Positions 1 to 11,691 are shown, numbered from the stretch's first letter. The stretch: 64,000 nt of DNA from Flavobacterium sp. (GCF_013822155.1 NZ_PNJW01000013.1:1-64000); one strand, 5' to 3'. The notes: a model not told the origin generated them from the sequence alone. A program made the numbers and translations.

Positions 1-3000
1 GTTCCTTTATCAACGATTTGACCATCTTTTACATAAATGGTTGAACCATAAGGAATATTGTGAGTGTTTAATACAATACCTGTATTTTCATCCACTAATT
101 TTAATTCTGTAGAACGAGAAATCACGATGTCAATTGCTTTTCCATCAGCATCTTCTCCTTTAACAGTTTTTAAATCATCTAATTCTAATCTACCTTTGAA
201 ACGAGTAATGATATTTGATTCTTCAGACATACCACCCGCAACCCCACCAACGTGGAAAGTACGAAGTGTTAACTGAGTTCCGGGCTCACCGATAGACTGA
301 GCAGCAATTACTCCAACCGCTTCCCCTTTTTGAGTCATACGACCGGTTGCTAAGTTTCTACCGTAACATTTTGCACAAATACCTTTTGCCGCTTCACAAG
401 TCAATGGTGAACGCACTTCCACTCTTTCAATTGGAGATGCTTCAATCGCTCTCATTACTGATTCGGTAATTTCTTGACCACCTTCAATCAATACTTCTAA
501 ATTCAACGGATTGATAACATCTTGAAGAGCTACACGTCCTAAAATTCTTTCACCTAACGATTCAACGATTTCTTCATTCTTTTTCAAGGCAGAAACTTCG
601 ATTCCTCTTAAAGTTCCACAATCTTCGGTATTCACAATTACATCTTGTGATACGTCGTGTAATCTTCTGGTTAAGTAACCGGCATCAGCCGTTTTCAAAG
701 CCGTATCCGCAAGACCTTTACGAGCACCGTGCGTAGAGATAAAGTATTCTAAAATTGAAAGACCCTCTTTAAAGTTAGAAAGAATTGGGTTTTCAATAAT
801 TTCACCACCACCAGCAGTTGATTTTTTAGGCTTAGCCATCAAACCACGCATACCGGTTAACTGACGAATTTGTTCTTTAGAACCCCTAGCTCCAGAATCA
901 AGCATCATATACACCGAGTTGAACCCTTGTTGGTCTTCTCTAATGTTTTTCATTGCTAACTCTGTCAATAATGCATTTTTAGAAGTCCAAACGTCAATTA
1001 CTTGATTATATCTTTCATTGTTTGTGATTAATCCCATGTTATAGTTCATGGTGATTGCATCTACTTCTTCTCTTGCATCTGCTATTAATTCTTGTTTTTG
1101 GTGAGGAATAATGATATCACCTAAACTGAATGATAATCCACCACGGAATGCAAACTTGTAACCCATGTCTTTCATGTTATCCAAGAAGGCTGCCGTTGTT
1201 GGCACATTGGTTACAGATAAAATTCTTCCGATAATATCACGCAACGACTTTTTAGTTAAAACCTCGTTGATATATCCTGCTGCTTCCGGTACTACTTCAT
1301 TAAATAATACTCTACCGGCAGTAGTTTGAATTAATTTATATACTAATTTTCCGGTTTCATCAAAATCTCTTGCTCTAATTTTAACACGAGCATTCAATTC
1401 TAATTTACCTTCATTTAAGGCAATATTTACTTCTTCCGCAGAATAGAAAGTTAGGCCTTCACCCAAAATTTTATGCTCAGGAGTTGATAAACGTTCTTTG
1501 GTCATATAATAAAGACCAAGAACCATGTCTTGAGATGGAACCGTAATTGGTGCACCATTTGCCGGATTCAAAATATTGTGTGAAGCCAACATTAATAATT
1601 GTGCTTCCAAAATAGCTTCCGGTCCAAGTGGCAAGTGAACTGCCATCTGGTCACCATCAAAATCCGCGTTAAACGCCGTACACACTAATGGGTGTAATTG
1701 AATTGCTTTCCCTTCAATTAATTTTGGTTGGAATGCTTGAATACCCAAACGGTGTAAGGTAGGAGCACGATTCAGTAATACAGGGTGTCCTTTGATAACA
1801 TTTTCAAGGATATCCCATACTACAGGCTCTTTTTTATCTATAATTTTCTTAGCCGATTTAACTGTTTTTACAATTCCTCTTTCAATCAATTTACGGATAA
1901 CAAAAGGTTTGTAAAGTTCAGCAGCCATATCTTTAGGGATACCACATTCGAACAATTTCAATTCAGGCCCAACGACAATAACGGAACGAGCAGAATAATC
2001 CACACGTTTACCTAATAAGTTTTGACGGAAACGACCTTGTTTTCCTTTTAAGGAATCCGAAAGTGATTTTAATGGTCTGTTTGATTCTGTTTTAACCGCT
2101 GATGCTTTTCTTGTATTATCGAATAAAGAGTCAACTGCTTCCTGCAACATACGTTTTTCGTTTCTCAAGATAACTTCCGGAGCTTTAATCTCCATTAATC
2201 TTTTCAAACGGTTATTTCGGATGATTACACGACGGTATAAATCATTTAAATCGGATGTTGCAAAACGACCACCATCCAATGGCACTAATGGACGTAATTC
2301 TGGTGGAATAACCGGAATTACTTTTAAAATCATCCATTGTGGCAAGTTTTCTCGGTTAAGATTTGCTTCACGGAAAGATTCAACCACTTGAAGACGTTTT
2401 AACGCTTCAGTTTTTCTTTGTTTTGATGTTTCATGATTAGCAGCATGACGTAAATCGTAAGACAATTGGTCTAGATTTGTTCTGGCTAATAAATCCATAA
2501 TACATTCCGCACCCATTTTGGCGATGAATTTATTTGGATCATTATCATCTAAATATTGGTTTTCCATTGGAAGGGTATCTAAAATATTCAAATACTCTTC
2601 TTCGGTTAAAAAGTCTAATCTTGATAAAGATTCTCCTTCTGCATTTTGGGCAATACCGGCTTGAATTACTACATATCTTTCGTAGTAAATAATCATATCT
2701 AATTTCTTAGAAGGCAAACCTAAAATATAACCAATTTTGTTTGGAAGTGAGCGGAAATACCAAATATGAGCGATTGGCACTACCAAATTGATGTGTCCCA
2801 CACGATCACGTCGTACTTTCTTCTCAGTTACTTCCACCCCACAACGGTCACAAACGATACCTTTGTAGCGAATTCTTTTATATTTACCACAAGCACATTC
2901 GTAATCTTTTACAGGGCCGAAAATTCGTTCACAGAAAAGACCATCACGTTCCGGTTTATGGGTTCTATAATTGATGGTTTCCGGTTTAAGAACTTCCCCT

Positions 3001-3101
3001 CTTGACTCAGCCAACATTGATTCCGGAGAAGCCAATCCGATGGAAATCTTATTAAACCGCTTAATTGGGTTTTTATCTTTATTATTTCTATTATTCATCA
3101 T
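1..3101 (-). CDS. rpoC: DNA-directed RNA polymerase subunit beta', 3' end outside window
   Basis: This is the catalytic beta' subunit of RNA polymerase. Translation from the ATG at 3101 gives an N-terminus [12 protein letters not shown] followed by the zinc-finger cysteines (CACGKY, then CDRCGVEV). The active-site Mg-binding motif NADFDGDQM is read near 1642-1675. The frame stays open to base 1, giving about 1033 codons. Bacteroidota RpoC usually has about 1430 residues, so roughly the last 400 lie outside the window. A second ATG directly follows the first (3098) and either could be used. It is co-oriented with rpoB, 84 bases downstream of it, and the gap holds a palindromic repeat (3125-3178). 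Confidence 0.97.
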   Translation of the reverse strand, partial: MMNNRNNKDKNPIKRFNKISIGLASPESMLAESRGEVLKPETINYRTHKPERDGLFCERIFGPVKDYECACGKYKRIRYKGIVCDRCGVEVTEKKVRRDRVGHINLVVPIAHIWYFRSLPNKIGYILGLPSKKLDMIIYYERYVVIQAGIAQNAEGESLSRLDFLTEEEYLNILDTLPMENQYLDDNDPNKFIAKMGAECIMDLLARTNLDQLSYDLRHAANHETSKQRKTEALKRLQVVESFREANLNRENLPQWMILKVIPVIPPELRPLVPLDGGRFATSDLNDLYRRVIIRNNRLKRLMEIKAPEVILRNEKRMLQEAVDSLFDNTRKASAVKTESNRPLKSLSDSLKGKQGRFRQNLLGKRVDYSARSVIVVGPELKLFECGIPKDMAAELYKPFVIRKLIERGIVKTVKSAKKIIDKKEPVVWDILENVIKGHPVLLNRAPTLHRLGIQAFQPKLIEGKAIQLHPLVCTAFNADFDGDQMAVHLPLGPEAILEAQLLMLASHNILNPANGAPITVPSQDMVLGLYYMTKERLSTPEHKILGEGLTFYSAEEVNIALNEGKLELNARVKIRARDFDETGKLVYKLIQTTAGRVLFNEVVPEAAGYINEVLTKKSLRDIIGRILSVTNVPTTAAFLDNMKDMGYKFAFRGGLSFSLGDIIIPHQKQELIADAREEVDAITMNYNMGLITNNERYNQVIDVWTSKNALLTELAMKNIREDQQGFNSVYMMLDSGARGSKEQIRQLTGMRGLMAKPKKSTAGGGEIIENPILSNFKEGLSILEYFISTHGARKGLADTALKTADAGYLTRRLHDVSQDVIVNTEDCGTLRGIEVSALKKNEEIVESLGERILGRVALQDVINPLNLEVLIEGGQEITESVMRAIEASPIERVEVRSPLTCEAAKGICAKCYGRNLATGRMTQKGEAVGVIAAQSIGEPGTQLTLRTFHVGGVAGGMSEESNIITRFKGRLELDDLKTVKGEDADGKAIDIVISRSTELKLVDENTGIVLNTHNIPYGSTIYVKDGQIVDKG

Positions 3102-3124
3102 AGTCAATAAAATTTGTTTATTAT

Positions 3125-3178
3125 GTTTCAAGTTTTAAGTTTCAGGCTGCACAAAACATGCAACCTGAAACTTGAAAC
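3125..3178. repeat. Imperfect palindrome between rpoB and rpoC (GTTTCAAGTTT family)
   Basis: The left arm 3125-3150 reads as the reverse complement of the right arm 3160-3178 (GCAACCTGAAACTTGAAAC), apart from a short internal insertion in the left arm. The same CCTGA...TGAAACTTGAAAC core occurs in the palindrome at 57433-57497. It would fold into a hairpin in rpoBC mRNA. It could be a dispersed intergenic repeat or an mRNA processing/stability element; the sequence alone does not decide. Confidence 0.7.
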
Positions 3179-3185
3179 AACAATA

Positions 3186-6100
3186 TTATTCTTCTAATCG
3201 GATATCTAAACCAAGACCTTTCAATTCATGCATTAATACATTGAATGATTCAGGTAATCCCGGTTCCGGCATTGGCTCACCCTTAACGATTGCTTCGTAA
3301 GTTTTAGCTCTACCAATAACGTCATCTGATTTTACAGTCAAGATTTCTCTTAAAGTACTTGAAGCACCATAAGCCTCAAGAGCCCAAACCTCCATCTCTC
3401 CAAAACGCTGACCTCCAAATTGAGCTTTACCTCCTAATGGTTGTTGCGTGATTAATGAGTATGGTCCGATAGAACGTGCATGCATTTTATCGTCAATCAT
3501 GTGTCCTAATTTCAACATATAGATTACTCCAACGGTTGCTGCTTGGTGAAAACGTTCTCCGGTTCCTCCATCATATAAATAGGTATGACCAAATCTTGGA
3601 ATTCCTGCTTCGTCTGTCAATTCATTAATTTGGTCGATTGTAGCTCCGTCAAAAATTGGTGTAGCATACTTTCTTCCTAAATTCTTTCCAGCCCATCCTA
3701 AAACGGTTTCATAAATTTGACCAATGTTCATACGAGAAGGTACACCAAGTGGATTCAATACGATATCAACAGGAGTTCCGTCTTCAAGGAAAGGCATATC
3801 TTCGTCTCTTACGATACGAGCTACAATACCTTTATTTCCGTGACGACCCGCCATTTTATCACCCACTTTCAGTTTACGTTTCTTAGCGATATAAACTTTA
3901 GCTAATTTTAAAATTCCGGCTGGTAATTCATCTCCAACAGTAATGGTAAACTTCTCTCTTCGTAAAGCACCTTGAAGGTCATTTAATTTGATTTTATAAT
4001 TGTGAATCAAATCATTTACCATGAAATTAGTTTCATCATCAGAAACCCACTGACCTTTTGTTAAGTGAGCGAAATCTTCCACTGCATTTAACATTTTTTG
4101 CGTATATTTTTTACCTTTTGGTAAAACTTCTTCGCCTAAGTCATTCATTACTCCTTGCGAAGTTTTTCCGTTTACAATGTTGAATAATTTTTCAACTAAT
4201 TTTTCTTTTAATTCGTTGAATTTAACTTCGAACTCCATTTCTAATGAAGCCAAATCATCTTTATCTTTTGTACGTTTGCGTTTATCTTTAACGGCTCTTG
4301 CAAATAATTTTTTATCAAGAACGACACCATGTAATGATGGAGATGCTTTTAAAGAAGCGTCTTTTACATCACCTGCTTTGTCACCAAAGATAGCCCGTAA
4401 CAATTTTTCTTCCGGAGTTGGATCTGACTCTCCTTTAGGCGTAATTTTCCCGATAAGAATATCACCAGGTTTTACTTCAGCCCCAATTCTAATCATTCCA
4501 TTTTCATCCAAATCTTTTGTAGCTTCTTCTGAAACATTAGGAATATCATTGGTTAATTCTTCGTTACCTAATTTAGTATCACGAACTTCCAATGAATAAT
4601 CATCAATATGAATTGATGTAAAAATATCATCACGAACCACTTTTTCAGAAATTACAATTGCATCCTCGAAATTGTACCCTTTCCATGGCATAAAGGCCAC
4701 TTTCAAGTTTCTTCCAAGAGCTAATTCTCCTTTTTGAGTGGCATAACCTTCACAAAGAACTTGTCCTTTAACAACTCTGTCCCCTTTTCTAACGATAGGT
4801 TTCAAGTTGATACAAGTACTTTGGTTTGTTTTTTGGAATTTGATTAATTGGTATGTTTTTTCATCTGCTTCAAAACTTACCATTCTTTCTTGCTCTGTTC
4901 TGTCATATTTGATGGTGATTTTTTCAGCATCAACATATTCTACAACACCATTTCCTTCCGCATTAATTAATACTCTAGAATCAGAAGCAACTTGTCTTTC
5001 CAAACCAGTTCCAACAATTGGAGCTTCCGGACGTAATAATGGTACGGCTTGACGCATCATGTTAGATCCCATCAAAGCACGGTTCGCATCATCATGTTCC
5101 AAGAAAGGTATTAAAGAAGCTGAAATAGAAGCAATTTGATTTGGAGCAACGTCTGTATAATGAACAGCAGAAGGATCCACAACCGGGAAGTCACCTTCCT
5201 CACGGGCAATAACTTTATCCGCTAATATTTTTCCTTTTTCATCCATTTCAATGTTTGCCTGAGCAATCATTTTACCTTCTTCTTCTTCCGCACTTAAATA
5301 AACAGGTTCAGAAATCAAATCTACTACCCCATTCGTAACTTTACGATAAGGCGTTTCAATGAATCCCATTCCATTTACTTTAGCATAAACACCAAGTGAA
5401 GAAATCAAACCAATGTTTGGTCCCTCAGGTGTTTCAATTGGACAAAGACGACCATAGTGTGTATAGTGAACGTCACGTACCTCAAATCCGGCTCTTTCTC
5501 TCGAAAGTCCACCAGGTCCAAGGGCAGATAGTCTTCTTTTGTGTGTAATCTCTCCTAATGGATTTGTTTGATCCATGAATTGAGAAAGTTGGTTTGTTCC
5601 AAAGAAAGAATTAATAACCGAAGACAATGTTTTCGCATTAATCAAATCAATTGGTGTAAACACCTCATTATCTCTAACATTCATTCTTTCGCGGATTGTT
5701 CTGGCCATACGAGCCAAACCAACACCAAATTGAGCAGAAAGCTGTTCTCCAACTGTTCTAACACGACGGTTTGATAAGTGATCAATATCATCAATCTCTG
5801 CTTTAGAGTTGATTAATTCGATCAAATATTTTACGATTGTAATAATATCCTCTTTGGTCAACACTTGTTTTTCCATTGGGATATCCAAACCTAATTTTTT
5901 GTTCATTCTGTAACGACCTACTTCACCTAAGTTGTAACGTTGGTCAGAGAAGAACAATTTATCTATAATACCACGAGCAGTATCTTCATCAGGCGGTTCA
6001 GCATTACGCAATTGACGATAGATGTGTTCTACGGCTTCTTTTTCAGAGTTGGTAGGGTCTTTTTGTAACGTATTATGAATGATTGTATAATCAGCTTGAT

Positions 6101-6998
6101 TATTATCTTCTTTATGTAACAAAATAGATTTCACATTAGAATCGATAATTTCCTCAACATTGTCTTTATCAATTATAGTATCACGATCTAATATGATTTC
6201 GTTTCTTTCGATAGAAACTACTTCACCGGTATCTTCATCAACGAAATCTTCATGCCAAGTGTTTAACACACGTGCAGCTAATTTACGTCCGATGTATTTT
6301 TTAAGTCCTGTTTTAGATACTTTAATTTCTTCCGCAAGGTCGAATATTTCAAGAATATCTTTATCTCTCTCAAAACCGATGGCTCTGAATAAAGTAGTTA
6401 CAGGTAATTTTTTCTTTCTATCGATATAAGCGTACATTACGTTGTTGATATCGGTAGCAAATTCTATCCATGATCCTTTGAAAGGAATAACACGGGCAGA
6501 ATATAATTTGGTTCCATTAGCATGGAATGATTGTCCAAAGAAAACACCGGGTGAACGGTGTAACTGCGATACAACAACTCTTTCAGCACCATTGATTACA
6601 AAAGTACCGCTAGGAGTCATATAAGGAATAGTACCTAAATATACATCTTGCACAATCGTTTCAAAATCTTCATGTTCCGGATCTGTACAATATAATTTTA
6701 ACCTGGCTTTTAATGGCACACTGTAAGTTAACCCTCTTTCAATACATTCTGAAATAGAATAACGAGGAGGATCTACAAAATAGTCTAAAAATTCAAGTAC
6801 AAAATTGTTTCTTGTGTCGGTGATTGGAAAATTTTCCATGAAGGTGTTGTATAGACCTTCGTTGCCTCTTTCGTCAGATTTGGTTTCCAATTGGAAGAAA
6901 TCCTTAAAAGATTTTACCTGAATATCCAGAAAATCGGGATATTGTGGTATATTTTTAGTTGAGGCAAAATTCAATCTTTCAGTCTGATTAGTTATCAT
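3186..6998 (-). CDS. rpoB: DNA-directed RNA polymerase subunit beta
   Basis: The beta subunit of RNA polymerase, 1270 residues, the usual size for Bacteroidota. The rifampicin-pocket segment around 5480-5600 reads [18 protein letters not shown], then [16 protein letters not shown]. The positions equivalent to E. coli D516, H526 and S531 are therefore D, H and S, so no classical resistance substitution is seen. The catalytic-domain signatures GYNFEDAI and [10 protein letters not shown] and the C-terminal [11 protein letters not shown] are present. The ATG at 6998 gives [11 protein letters not shown] and matches the normal N-terminus. It follows rplL after a 265-base gap with a hairpin and precedes rpoC. 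Confidence 0.99.
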   Translation of the reverse strand: MITNQTERLNFASTKNIPQYPDFLDIQVKSFKDFFQLETKSDERGNEGLYNTFMENFPITDTRNNFVLEFLDYFVDPPRYSISECIERGLTYSVPLKARLKLYCTDPEHEDFETIVQDVYLGTIPYMTPSGTFVINGAERVVVSQLHRSPGVFFGQSFHANGTKLYSARVIPFKGSWIEFATDINNVMYAYIDRKKKLPVTTLFRAIGFERDKDILEIFDLAEEIKVSKTGLKKYIGRKLAARVLNTWHEDFVDEDTGEVVSIERNEIILDRDTIIDKDNVEEIIDSNVKSILLHKEDNNQADYTIIHNTLQKDPTNSEKEAVEHIYRQLRNAEPPDEDTARGIIDKLFFSDQRYNLGEVGRYRMNKKLGLDIPMEKQVLTKEDIITIVKYLIELINSKAEIDDIDHLSNRRVRTVGEQLSAQFGVGLARMARTIRERMNVRDNEVFTPIDLINAKTLSSVINSFFGTNQLSQFMDQTNPLGEITHKRRLSALGPGGLSRERAGFEVRDVHYTHYGRLCPIETPEGPNIGLISSLGVYAKVNGMGFIETPYRKVTNGVVDLISEPVYLSAEEEEGKMIAQANIEMDEKGKILADKVIAREEGDFPVVDPSAVHYTDVAPNQIASISASLIPFLEHDDANRALMGSNMMRQAVPLLRPEAPIVGTGLERQVASDSRVLINAEGNGVVEYVDAEKITIKYDRTEQERMVSFEADEKTYQLIKFQKTNQSTCINLKPIVRKGDRVVKGQVLCEGYATQKGELALGRNLKVAFMPWKGYNFEDAIVISEKVVRDDIFTSIHIDDYSLEVRDTKLGNEELTNDIPNVSEEATKDLDENGMIRIGAEVKPGDILIGKITPKGESDPTPEEKLLRAIFGDKAGDVKDASLKASPSLHGVVLDKKLFARAVKDKRKRTKDKDDLASLEMEFEVKFNELKEKLVEKLFNIVNGKTSQGVMNDLGEEVLPKGKKYTQKMLNAVEDFAHLTKGQWVSDDETNFMVNDLIHNYKIKLNDLQGALRREKFTITVGDELPAGILKLAKVYIAKKRKLKVGDKMAGRHGNKGIVARIVRDEDMPFLEDGTPVDIVLNPLGVPSRMNIGQIYETVLGWAGKNLGRKYATPIFDGATIDQINELTDEAGIPRFGHTYLYDGGTGERFHQAATVGVIYMLKLGHMIDDKMHARSIGPYSLITQQPLGGKAQFGGQRFGEMEVWALEAYGASSTLREILTVKSDDVIGRAKTYEAIVKGEPMPEPGLPESFNVLMHELKGLGLDIRLEE

Positions 6999-7263
6999 CT
7001 ATGGACAAAATTTTGATTAAAAAAAGTAATTATTTTTGTGTAAAACACTGTTTAACTAATACTTTCTTTTTGCAATCAATACATCTTTAAAAATTTTTTC
7101 AGATTGCTCTGTCTTAATTTTCTTTCTTCGTAGTGATCAAAAATAATAGGGTATTTTAAACTAATTGATAATAAAATAATGTATAATTTTATTATACGAA
7201 AAATGGTTTAGGTCGTTGGAGGTTAATCCAAGACCTAAACCTAGTTCTTAAACCTAAGTTAGC
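6999..7263 (-). promoter_or_regulatory. rplL-rpoB intergenic leader with possible internal promoter
   Basis: This 265-base gap separates the ribosomal-protein genes from rpoBC. Reading the minus strand it holds a hairpin just after rplL (7207-7239), a small perfect palindrome GTATAAT-TTT-ATTATAC (7181-7197), and a TATTTTTG match to the Bacteroidota -7 box TAnnTTTG at 7138-7145. No convincing -33 TTG lies upstream of that box. A long transcribed leader before rpoB is typical, and attenuation at rplL-rpoB is known in other bacteria. The promoter assignment here is tentative. Confidence 0.35.
7207..7239 (-). terminator. Hairpin downstream of rplL (partial terminator/attenuator)
   Basis: On the minus strand TTTAGGTC pairs with GACCTAAA and TTGGA pairs with TCCAA, with one bulged base and a 6-base loop. 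It is followed by CCATTTTT, a short U-run. A moderately strong terminator here fits the known need to make more L7/L12 than RNA polymerase beta subunit. Confidence 0.6.
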
Positions 7264-7641
7264 TTATTTAAGCTCTACTACAGCTCCAGCTTCTTCTAAA
7301 GATTTTTTAAGACCTTCAGCCTCATCTTTAGTCACACCTTCTTTAACATTAGAAGGAGCAGCATCTACTAAATCTTTTGCTTCTTTAAGACCTAAACCAG
7401 TTAATTCTTTAACCGCTTTAACTACAGCCAATTTAGATGCACCAGCTTCTTTCAAAACTACAGTGAATTCTGTTTGCTCTTCTACTACAGCAGCGTCTCC
7501 GCCACCAGCAGCTGGTCCGGCAACTACAGCAGCTGCTGCAGGCTCGATACCATATTCATCTTTTAAAATTGTTGCTAATTCATTAACTTCTTTAACTGTT
7601 AAGTTAACCAATTGTTCTGCGAATTGTTTCAAATCTGCCAT
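7264..7641 (-). CDS. rplL: 50S ribosomal protein bL12 (L7/L12)
   Basis: Stalk protein of the large subunit, present in several copies per ribosome, which recruits translation GTPases. The 125 residues show the N-terminal dimerisation helix, an Ala/Gly-rich hinge at about residues 35-50, and the conserved C-terminal domain ([32 protein letters not shown]). It lies 62 bases downstream of rplJ, which binds it. A small CTTATC-GAAA-like hairpin spans the rplJ stop at about 7701-7717 and might tune L12 translation. Confidence 0.99.
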   Translation of the reverse strand: MADLKQFAEQLVNLTVKEVNELATILKDEYGIEPAAAAVVAGPAAGGGDAAVVEEQTEFTVVLKEAGASKLAVVKAVKELTGLGLKEAKDLVDAAPSNVKEGVTKDEAEGLKKSLEEAGAVVELK

Positions 7642-7703
7642 TTTTTCTATCGATTTAAATAGTTTGTAAAATATAATTTATTAAGTGCGTTCTCGCGGGT
7701 TTC

Positions 7704-8219
7704 TTATCTTTCGGATAAGGTTTTAACAATTCCTGCAATTTTGCCACCACCTGATTTAAGAGCGGATACAACATTTTTAGCAGGAGATTGTAGAAGTCCG
7801 ATGATTTCTCCGATAACTTCTTCTTTTGATTTAAGAGATACTAAGGCGTCTAATTGGTTGTCACCAATAAAGATAGCCTGATGAATGTAAGCTCCTTTTA
7901 AAAGAGGTCTATCTGATTTTTTACGGAATTCTTTAATGATTTTTGCAGGAGCGTTTCCGTTCTCCGCAATCATTATTGAAGTATTTCCTTTTAATACTGA
8001 AGGTAAATCTCCATAATCGTTAGCAGAAGCTTCCATCGCTTTTTCCAACAAGGTGTTTTTTACAACATTTAATTGGATACCGGCTTTGAAACACGCTCTT
8101 CTAAGATTTGAAGTTGTTTCAGCATTAAGATTTGAAATATCTGCAATGTAGACAACATTACTATCAGCCAACTGTGCAGTTAAATCTTCAATAACTCTTG
8201 ATTTTTCTTCTCTAGTCAT
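7704..8219 (-). CDS. rplJ: 50S ribosomal protein uL10
   Basis: Base of the ribosomal stalk: the N-terminal domain binds 23S rRNA and the C-terminal helix carries L7/L12 dimers. The 171 residues start MTREEKSRVIEDL and include the family segment NLRRACFKAGIQ...KNTLLEKA. The gap from rplA is only 22 bases. There is therefore no room for the long L10-binding leader that precedes rplJ in E. coli, so autoregulation, if any, must use another site. Confidence 0.98.
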   Translation of the reverse strand: MTREEKSRVIEDLTAQLADSNVVYIADISNLNAETTSNLRRACFKAGIQLNVVKNTLLEKAMEASANDYGDLPSVLKGNTSIMIAENGNAPAKIIKEFRKKSDRPLLKGAYIHQAIFIGDNQLDALVSLKSKEEVIGEIIGLLQSPAKNVVSALKSGGGKIAGIVKTLSER

Positions 8220-8241
8220 ACTATTATTATTTAACTACCAA

Positions 8242-8931
8242 TTAAACTGCTTTAGGATCTAAAGCAATTGCAGGGCTCATTGTACTAGACAAGTGAATAG
8301 ACTTGATATAAGTACCTTTGGCTGCTGTTGGTTTCATTTTGATTAATGTTTGAATAATTTCGTGAGCATTATCTACAATCATGTCTGCATTGAAAGAAAT
8401 TCTTCCAATTCCAGCATGAACAATACCCGTTTTATCAACTTTAAAGTCGATTTTACCGGCTTTCACTTCTTGAACTGCTTTTGCAACATCCATTGTAACC
8501 GTACCTGTTTTTGGGTTTGGCATTAAACCTCTAGGACCTAAAATACGACCTAATGGACCTAATTTACCCATTACAGCAGGCATCGTGATAATTACATCAA
8601 CATCTGTCCAACCGTCTTTAATTTTTTGTAGATAATCATCTAAACCTACGTAGTCTGCACCAGCAGCTTTAGCTTCCGCTTCTTTATCTGGAGTAACTAA
8701 TGCTAAAACTCTAACATCTTTACCAGTTCCATGAGGCAATGTTACCACACCTCTTACCATTTGATTTGCTTTTCGAGGATCAACTCCTAAACGAACTGCA
8801 ATGTCCACAGACTCATCAAATTTTGCAGAAGCAACATCTTTTAATAATGCCGAAGCATCTTTTAAAGAATATAATTTGCTTTTTTCAATTTTTGATGCAG
8901 CCTCTTTTTGCTTTTTTGTCAATTTTGCCAT
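8242..8931 (-). CDS. rplA: 50S ribosomal protein uL1
   Basis: L1-stalk protein that contacts the E-site tRNA and, in many bacteria, represses its own operon. The 229 residues contain the L1 signature around residues 120-140 ([20 protein letters not shown]), which settles the identity. It begins 13 bases after rplK ends, in the canonical rplKA order. Confidence 0.99.
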   Translation of the reverse strand: MAKLTKKQKEAASKIEKSKLYSLKDASALLKDVASAKFDESVDIAVRLGVDPRKANQMVRGVVTLPHGTGKDVRVLALVTPDKEAEAKAAGADYVGLDDYLQKIKDGWTDVDVIITMPAVMGKLGPLGRILGPRGLMPNPKTGTVTMDVAKAVQEVKAGKIDFKVDKTGIVHAGIGRISFNADMIVDNAHEIIQTLIKMKPTAAKGTYIKSIHLSSTMSPAIALDPKAV

Positions 8932-8944
8932 GTCTTTCTTTTAA

Positions 8945-9382
8945 TTAAAAAGGAGCAACTCCTGATACTGTTATTCCCATAGAACGAGCTGTTCCTGCTA
9001 TCATACTCATAGCAGCCTCAATAGTAAATGCATTTAAATCTACCATTTTGTCTTCAGCGATTGTTCTAATTTGATCCCAAGTAACACTAGCTACTTTTTT
9101 ACGATTTGGTTGACCTGAACCTGACTTTAGCTTTGTTGCATCCATTAACTGAATAGCAGCTGGCGGAGTTTTTACAACAAAATCAAATGATTTGTCTTTG
9201 TATACAGTAATCTGTACTGGTAAAACTTTGCCGGGTTTATCTTGAGTTCTCGCATTGAATTGCTTACAGAACTCCATGATATTAACTCCAGCAGCTCCCA
9301 AAGCAGGTCCAACCGGTGGCGAAGGATTCGCGGCACCTCCCTTAACTTGTAGTTTAACTACTTTACTAATTTCTTTAGCCAT
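8945..9382 (-). CDS. rplK: 50S ribosomal protein uL11
   Basis: GTPase-centre protein that binds 23S rRNA and is needed for RelA-type stringent signalling. The 145 residues begin [16 protein letters not shown] and have the [20 protein letters not shown] block and the C-terminal [13 protein letters not shown]. The 65-base gap from nusG holds a weak GCATCT...AGATG hairpin that could be an L1 target, but this is guesswork. Confidence 0.99.
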   Translation of the reverse strand: MAKEISKVVKLQVKGGAANPSPPVGPALGAAGVNIMEFCKQFNARTQDKPGKVLPVQITVYKDKSFDFVVKTPPAAIQLMDATKLKSGSGQPNRKKVASVTWDQIRTIAEDKMVDLNAFTIEAAMSMIAGTARSMGITVSGVAPF

Positions 9383-9447
9383 TGTTTAAAAAAAAATTTA
9401 GCACATCTCAATTGGAAGCAAGATGCGGTTTATAATAATGTAACAAA

Positions 9448-9999
9448 TTATACTTTTTCAACTTGCATAAACCCTAATTCTAAAGGTGTTTTTCTTCCGA
9501 AAATTTTCACCATCACTTCAAGTTTACGCTTATCTTCATTAATTTTCTCAACAGTTCCATTGAAACCGTTGAAAGGTCCGTCAATAACTTTGATAGTTTC
9601 ACCAATGTTGAACGGAATATTTTGAGAATCGGTATTTATTGCCAACTCATCTACTTTACCTAACATTCTGTTTACTTCGGATAAACGTAAAGGAACAGGA
9701 TCTCCGCCTTTTACTTCTCCTAAGAAACCAATAACACCTGTAATAGATTTAATGATATGTGGTATTTCTCCGGTCAAATTTGCTTCAATCATCACATAAC
9801 CTGGAAAATAGACTTTATCCTTAGCAATTTTTTTACCATCTCGTACTTGTACTACTTTTTCAGTTGGCACCAATACCTGAGCAATAAAATCGCTTAAATG
9901 AAGCCGATTAATTTCGTTATCGATATAAGTTTTAACCTTATTTTCTTGGCCACTTACAGCTCTAACGACATACCATTTTTTTAAACTACTATCAGCCAT
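9448..9999 (-). CDS. nusG: Transcription termination/antitermination protein NusG
   Basis: Elongation factor bound to RNA polymerase that helps couple it to the ribosome. The 183 residues have the NGN domain at the N-terminus (KKWYVVRAVSGQENKVKTYI, then VYFPGYVMIEA) and a C-terminal KOW motif (VIDGPFNGFNGTVEKINEDK). It sits 8 bases downstream of secE in the canonical secE-nusG-rplKAJL order. Confidence 0.98.
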   Translation of the reverse strand: MADSSLKKWYVVRAVSGQENKVKTYIDNEINRLHLSDFIAQVLVPTEKVVQVRDGKKIAKDKVYFPGYVMIEANLTGEIPHIIKSITGVIGFLGEVKGGDPVPLRLSEVNRMLGKVDELAINTDSQNIPFNIGETIKVIDGPFNGFNGTVEKINEDKRKLEVMVKIFGRKTPLELGFMQVEKV

Positions 10000-10007
10000 A
10001 ACAGAAA

Positions 10008-10205
10008 TTATCCTTTTATCAAATTAAAAAATCCTGATATTGCTTTTCTAAAAACTTCGTCAACACCCCATGTAGCTAGAGCAAAGACAACTGTAAAAAT
10101 CGCTACTATGATCGTTAGACGTTGTACTTCAGACCAAGGTAACCAAGTTACATTAGACTTCAATTCTTCGAAAGCATCTGTTATGTAATTAACAACTTTT
10201 GTCAT
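10008..10205 (-). CDS. secE: Preprotein translocase subunit SecE
   Basis: Small essential clamp of the SecYEG channel. From the ATG at 10205 the protein has 65 residues: MTKVVNYITDAFEELKSNVTW, then one membrane span (IIVAIFTVVFALATWGV). The frame stays open upstream to 10250, but that extension would lie inside tRNA-Trp, so the 10205 start is preferred. The short single-span form is usual outside enterobacteria. It lies between tRNA-Trp and nusG. Confidence 0.95.
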   Translation of the reverse strand: MTKVVNYITDAFEELKSNVTWLPWSEVQRLTIIVAIFTVVFALATWGVDEVFRKAISGFFNLIKG

Positions 10206-10220
10206 TCTTATTTGTTTTTG

Positions 10221-10291
10221 CACGGGTGGAGAGATTCGAACTCCCATCAACGGTTTTGGAGACCGCTATTCTACCCTTGAACTACACCCGT
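10221..10291 (-). tRNA. tRNA-Trp (anticodon CCA)
   Basis: The reverse complement folds as a cloverleaf. The acceptor ACGGGTG pairs with CACCCGT and the discriminator is G73. The D-stem is GTTC, the anticodon loop is CTCCAAA with anticodon CCA, and the T-arm contains GTTCGAATC. There is no encoded 3' CCA. It lies between tuf and secE, its usual place in many bacteria. Confidence 0.97.
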
Positions 10292-10297
10292 TTGTTA

Positions 10298-10334
10298 AAA
10301 GCCAGTAATATTCATAAGAATAGTAACTGGCTTT
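10298..10334 (-). terminator. Hairpin between tuf and tRNA-Trp
   Basis: On the minus strand AAAGCCAGT pairs perfectly with ACTGGCTTT across a 19-base loop, just after the tuf stop and just before tRNA-Trp. The stem end provides only a short T-run, so it may act as a partial terminator or an RNA processing/3'-end stabilising hairpin that separates tuf mRNA from tRNA-Trp. Confidence 0.6.
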
Positions 10335-10348
10335 ATATATTTATTGAA

Positions 10349-11536
10349 TTAATCAAGAATCTCAGTAACCTGACCAGCACCTACAGTTCTACCACCCTCA
10401 CGGATTGCGAAACGTAAACCTACATTCAAAGCAATTGCACTTAATAAAGTTACTTCAATAGTTAAGTTATCACCTGGCATTACCATTTCAACTCCAGCTG
10501 GTAAAGAAATAGTACCAGTTACGTCAGTTGTTCTAACATAGAACTGTGGACGATAGTTGTTATGGAATGGTGTGTGACGACCACCTTCTTCTTTTTTCAA
10601 GATATAAACCTCTGCTTTAAATTTAGCATGTGGTTTAACAGAACCTGGTTTACAAATAACCATTCCTCTTTTGATATCTTCTTTAGCAACACCTCTTAAC
10701 AAGATACCTGCATTATCTCCAGCCTCACCTCTATCAAGGATTTGACGGAACATTTCGATACCAGTAACTGTAGAAGTTAATTTCTCAGCACCCATACCTA
10801 TGATTTCAACTGGATCTCCTGTATTACAAATTCCTGTTTCGATACGACCTGTAGCTACAGTTCCACGACCAGTAATTGTAAATACATCTTCAACAGGCAT
10901 TAAGAAAGGTTTTGCAATATCTCTTTCCGGCTCTTGAATCCAACTATCAACAGCTTCCATCAATTCAAGAATTTTTGGAGTCCATGCTGGGTCATTATTT
11001 AATCCACCCAAAGCTGAACCTTGTATAACAGGACTATTATCTCCATCATAATCATAGAATGATAATAAATCTCTGATTTCCATTTCAACTAATTCTAATA
11101 ATTCCGCATCATCAACCATATCCACTTTATTCATGAACACAACGATTCTTGGAATACCTACCTGACGTCCTAAAAGGATGTGCTCACGTGTTTGTGGCAT
11201 AGGACCATCTGTAGCAGCAACTACTAAGATAGCACCGTCCATTTGAGCAGCACCTGTAACCATGTTTTTTACGTAATCCGCGTGACCAGGACAGTCAACG
11301 TGTGCGTAATGACGATTAGCAGTTTCATACTCAACGTGAGATGTATTGATAGTAATACCTCTTTCTTTTTCTTCAGGAGCATTATCAATTTGATCAAATG
11401 ATTTTGCTTGACAGTAACCTGCATCAGATAATACTTTAGTAATAGCTGCAGTTAATGTAGTTTTTCCATGATCCACATGCCCAATAGTTCCAATATTAAG
11501 GTGTGGCTTGTTACGATTAAAATTTTCTTTTGCCAT
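10349..11536 (-). CDS. tuf: Elongation factor Tu
   Basis: GTPase that delivers aminoacyl-tRNA to the ribosome. The 395 residues carry the P-loop GHVDHGKT (residues 19-26), the switch-II motif [12 protein letters not shown] and the guanine-binding NKVD. Domains 2 and 3 follow, up to the C-terminal [15 protein letters not shown]. It sits inside a tRNA cluster (Thr, Tyr, Thr upstream; Trp downstream), resembling the E. coli tufB operon, and is probably transcribed from the strong promoter at 11971-12002. Confidence 0.99.
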   Translation of the reverse strand: MAKENFNRNKPHLNIGTIGHVDHGKTTLTAAITKVLSDAGYCQAKSFDQIDNAPEEKERGITINTSHVEYETANRHYAHVDCPGHADYVKNMVTGAAQMDGAILVVAATDGPMPQTREHILLGRQVGIPRIVVFMNKVDMVDDAELLELVEMEIRDLLSFYDYDGDNSPVIQGSALGGLNNDPAWTPKILELMEAVDSWIQEPERDIAKPFLMPVEDVFTITGRGTVATGRIETGICNTGDPVEIIGMGAEKLTSTVTGIEMFRQILDRGEAGDNAGILLRGVAKEDIKRGMVICKPGSVKPHAKFKAEVYILKKEEGGRHTPFHNNYRPQFYVRTTDVTGTISLPAGVEMVMPGDNLTIEVTLLSAIALNVGLRFAIREGGRTVGAGQVTEILD

Positions 11537-11588
11537 TTTAATTAATTTAAATCTTAGTTATATAATAGTGTTAAATCTTACAATTTAG

Positions 11589-11660
11589 AGCCAATGACGG
11601 GAATTGAACCCGTGACCTCTTCCTTACCAAGGAAGCACTCTACCCCTGAGCTACACCGGC
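11589..11660 (-). tRNA. tRNA-Thr (anticodon GGT)
   Basis: The acceptor GCCGGTG pairs with CATTGGC (two G-U pairs) and the discriminator is T73. The D-stem is GCTC/GAGT, the anticodon stem is CTTCC/GGAAG with loop TTGGTAA and anticodon GGT, and the T-arm is ACGGG-TTCAATT-CCCGT. It is the last tRNA before tuf. Confidence 0.96.
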
Positions 11661-11691
11661 AAGAAATCAATCCTTTTTTAGTAAAAAATTG

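Noticed and set aside
4177..4599. 140-residue plus-strand reading frame inside rpoB
   Set aside because: It is antisense to the conserved rpoB frame, has no recognisable product and no start signal; a shadow of the real gene.
5480..5600. Possible rifampicin-resistance substitutions in rpoB
   Set aside because: The classical positions carry the normal residues (D, H, S); the few differences from E. coli look like lineage variation.
6160..6429. 89-residue plus-strand frame in rpoB
   Set aside because: Antisense to conserved coding sequence and low complexity; no supporting signal.
10206..10250. 15-residue N-terminal extension of SecE
   Set aside because: It would start within tRNA-Trp and does not resemble SecE; the ATG at 10205 fits the family.
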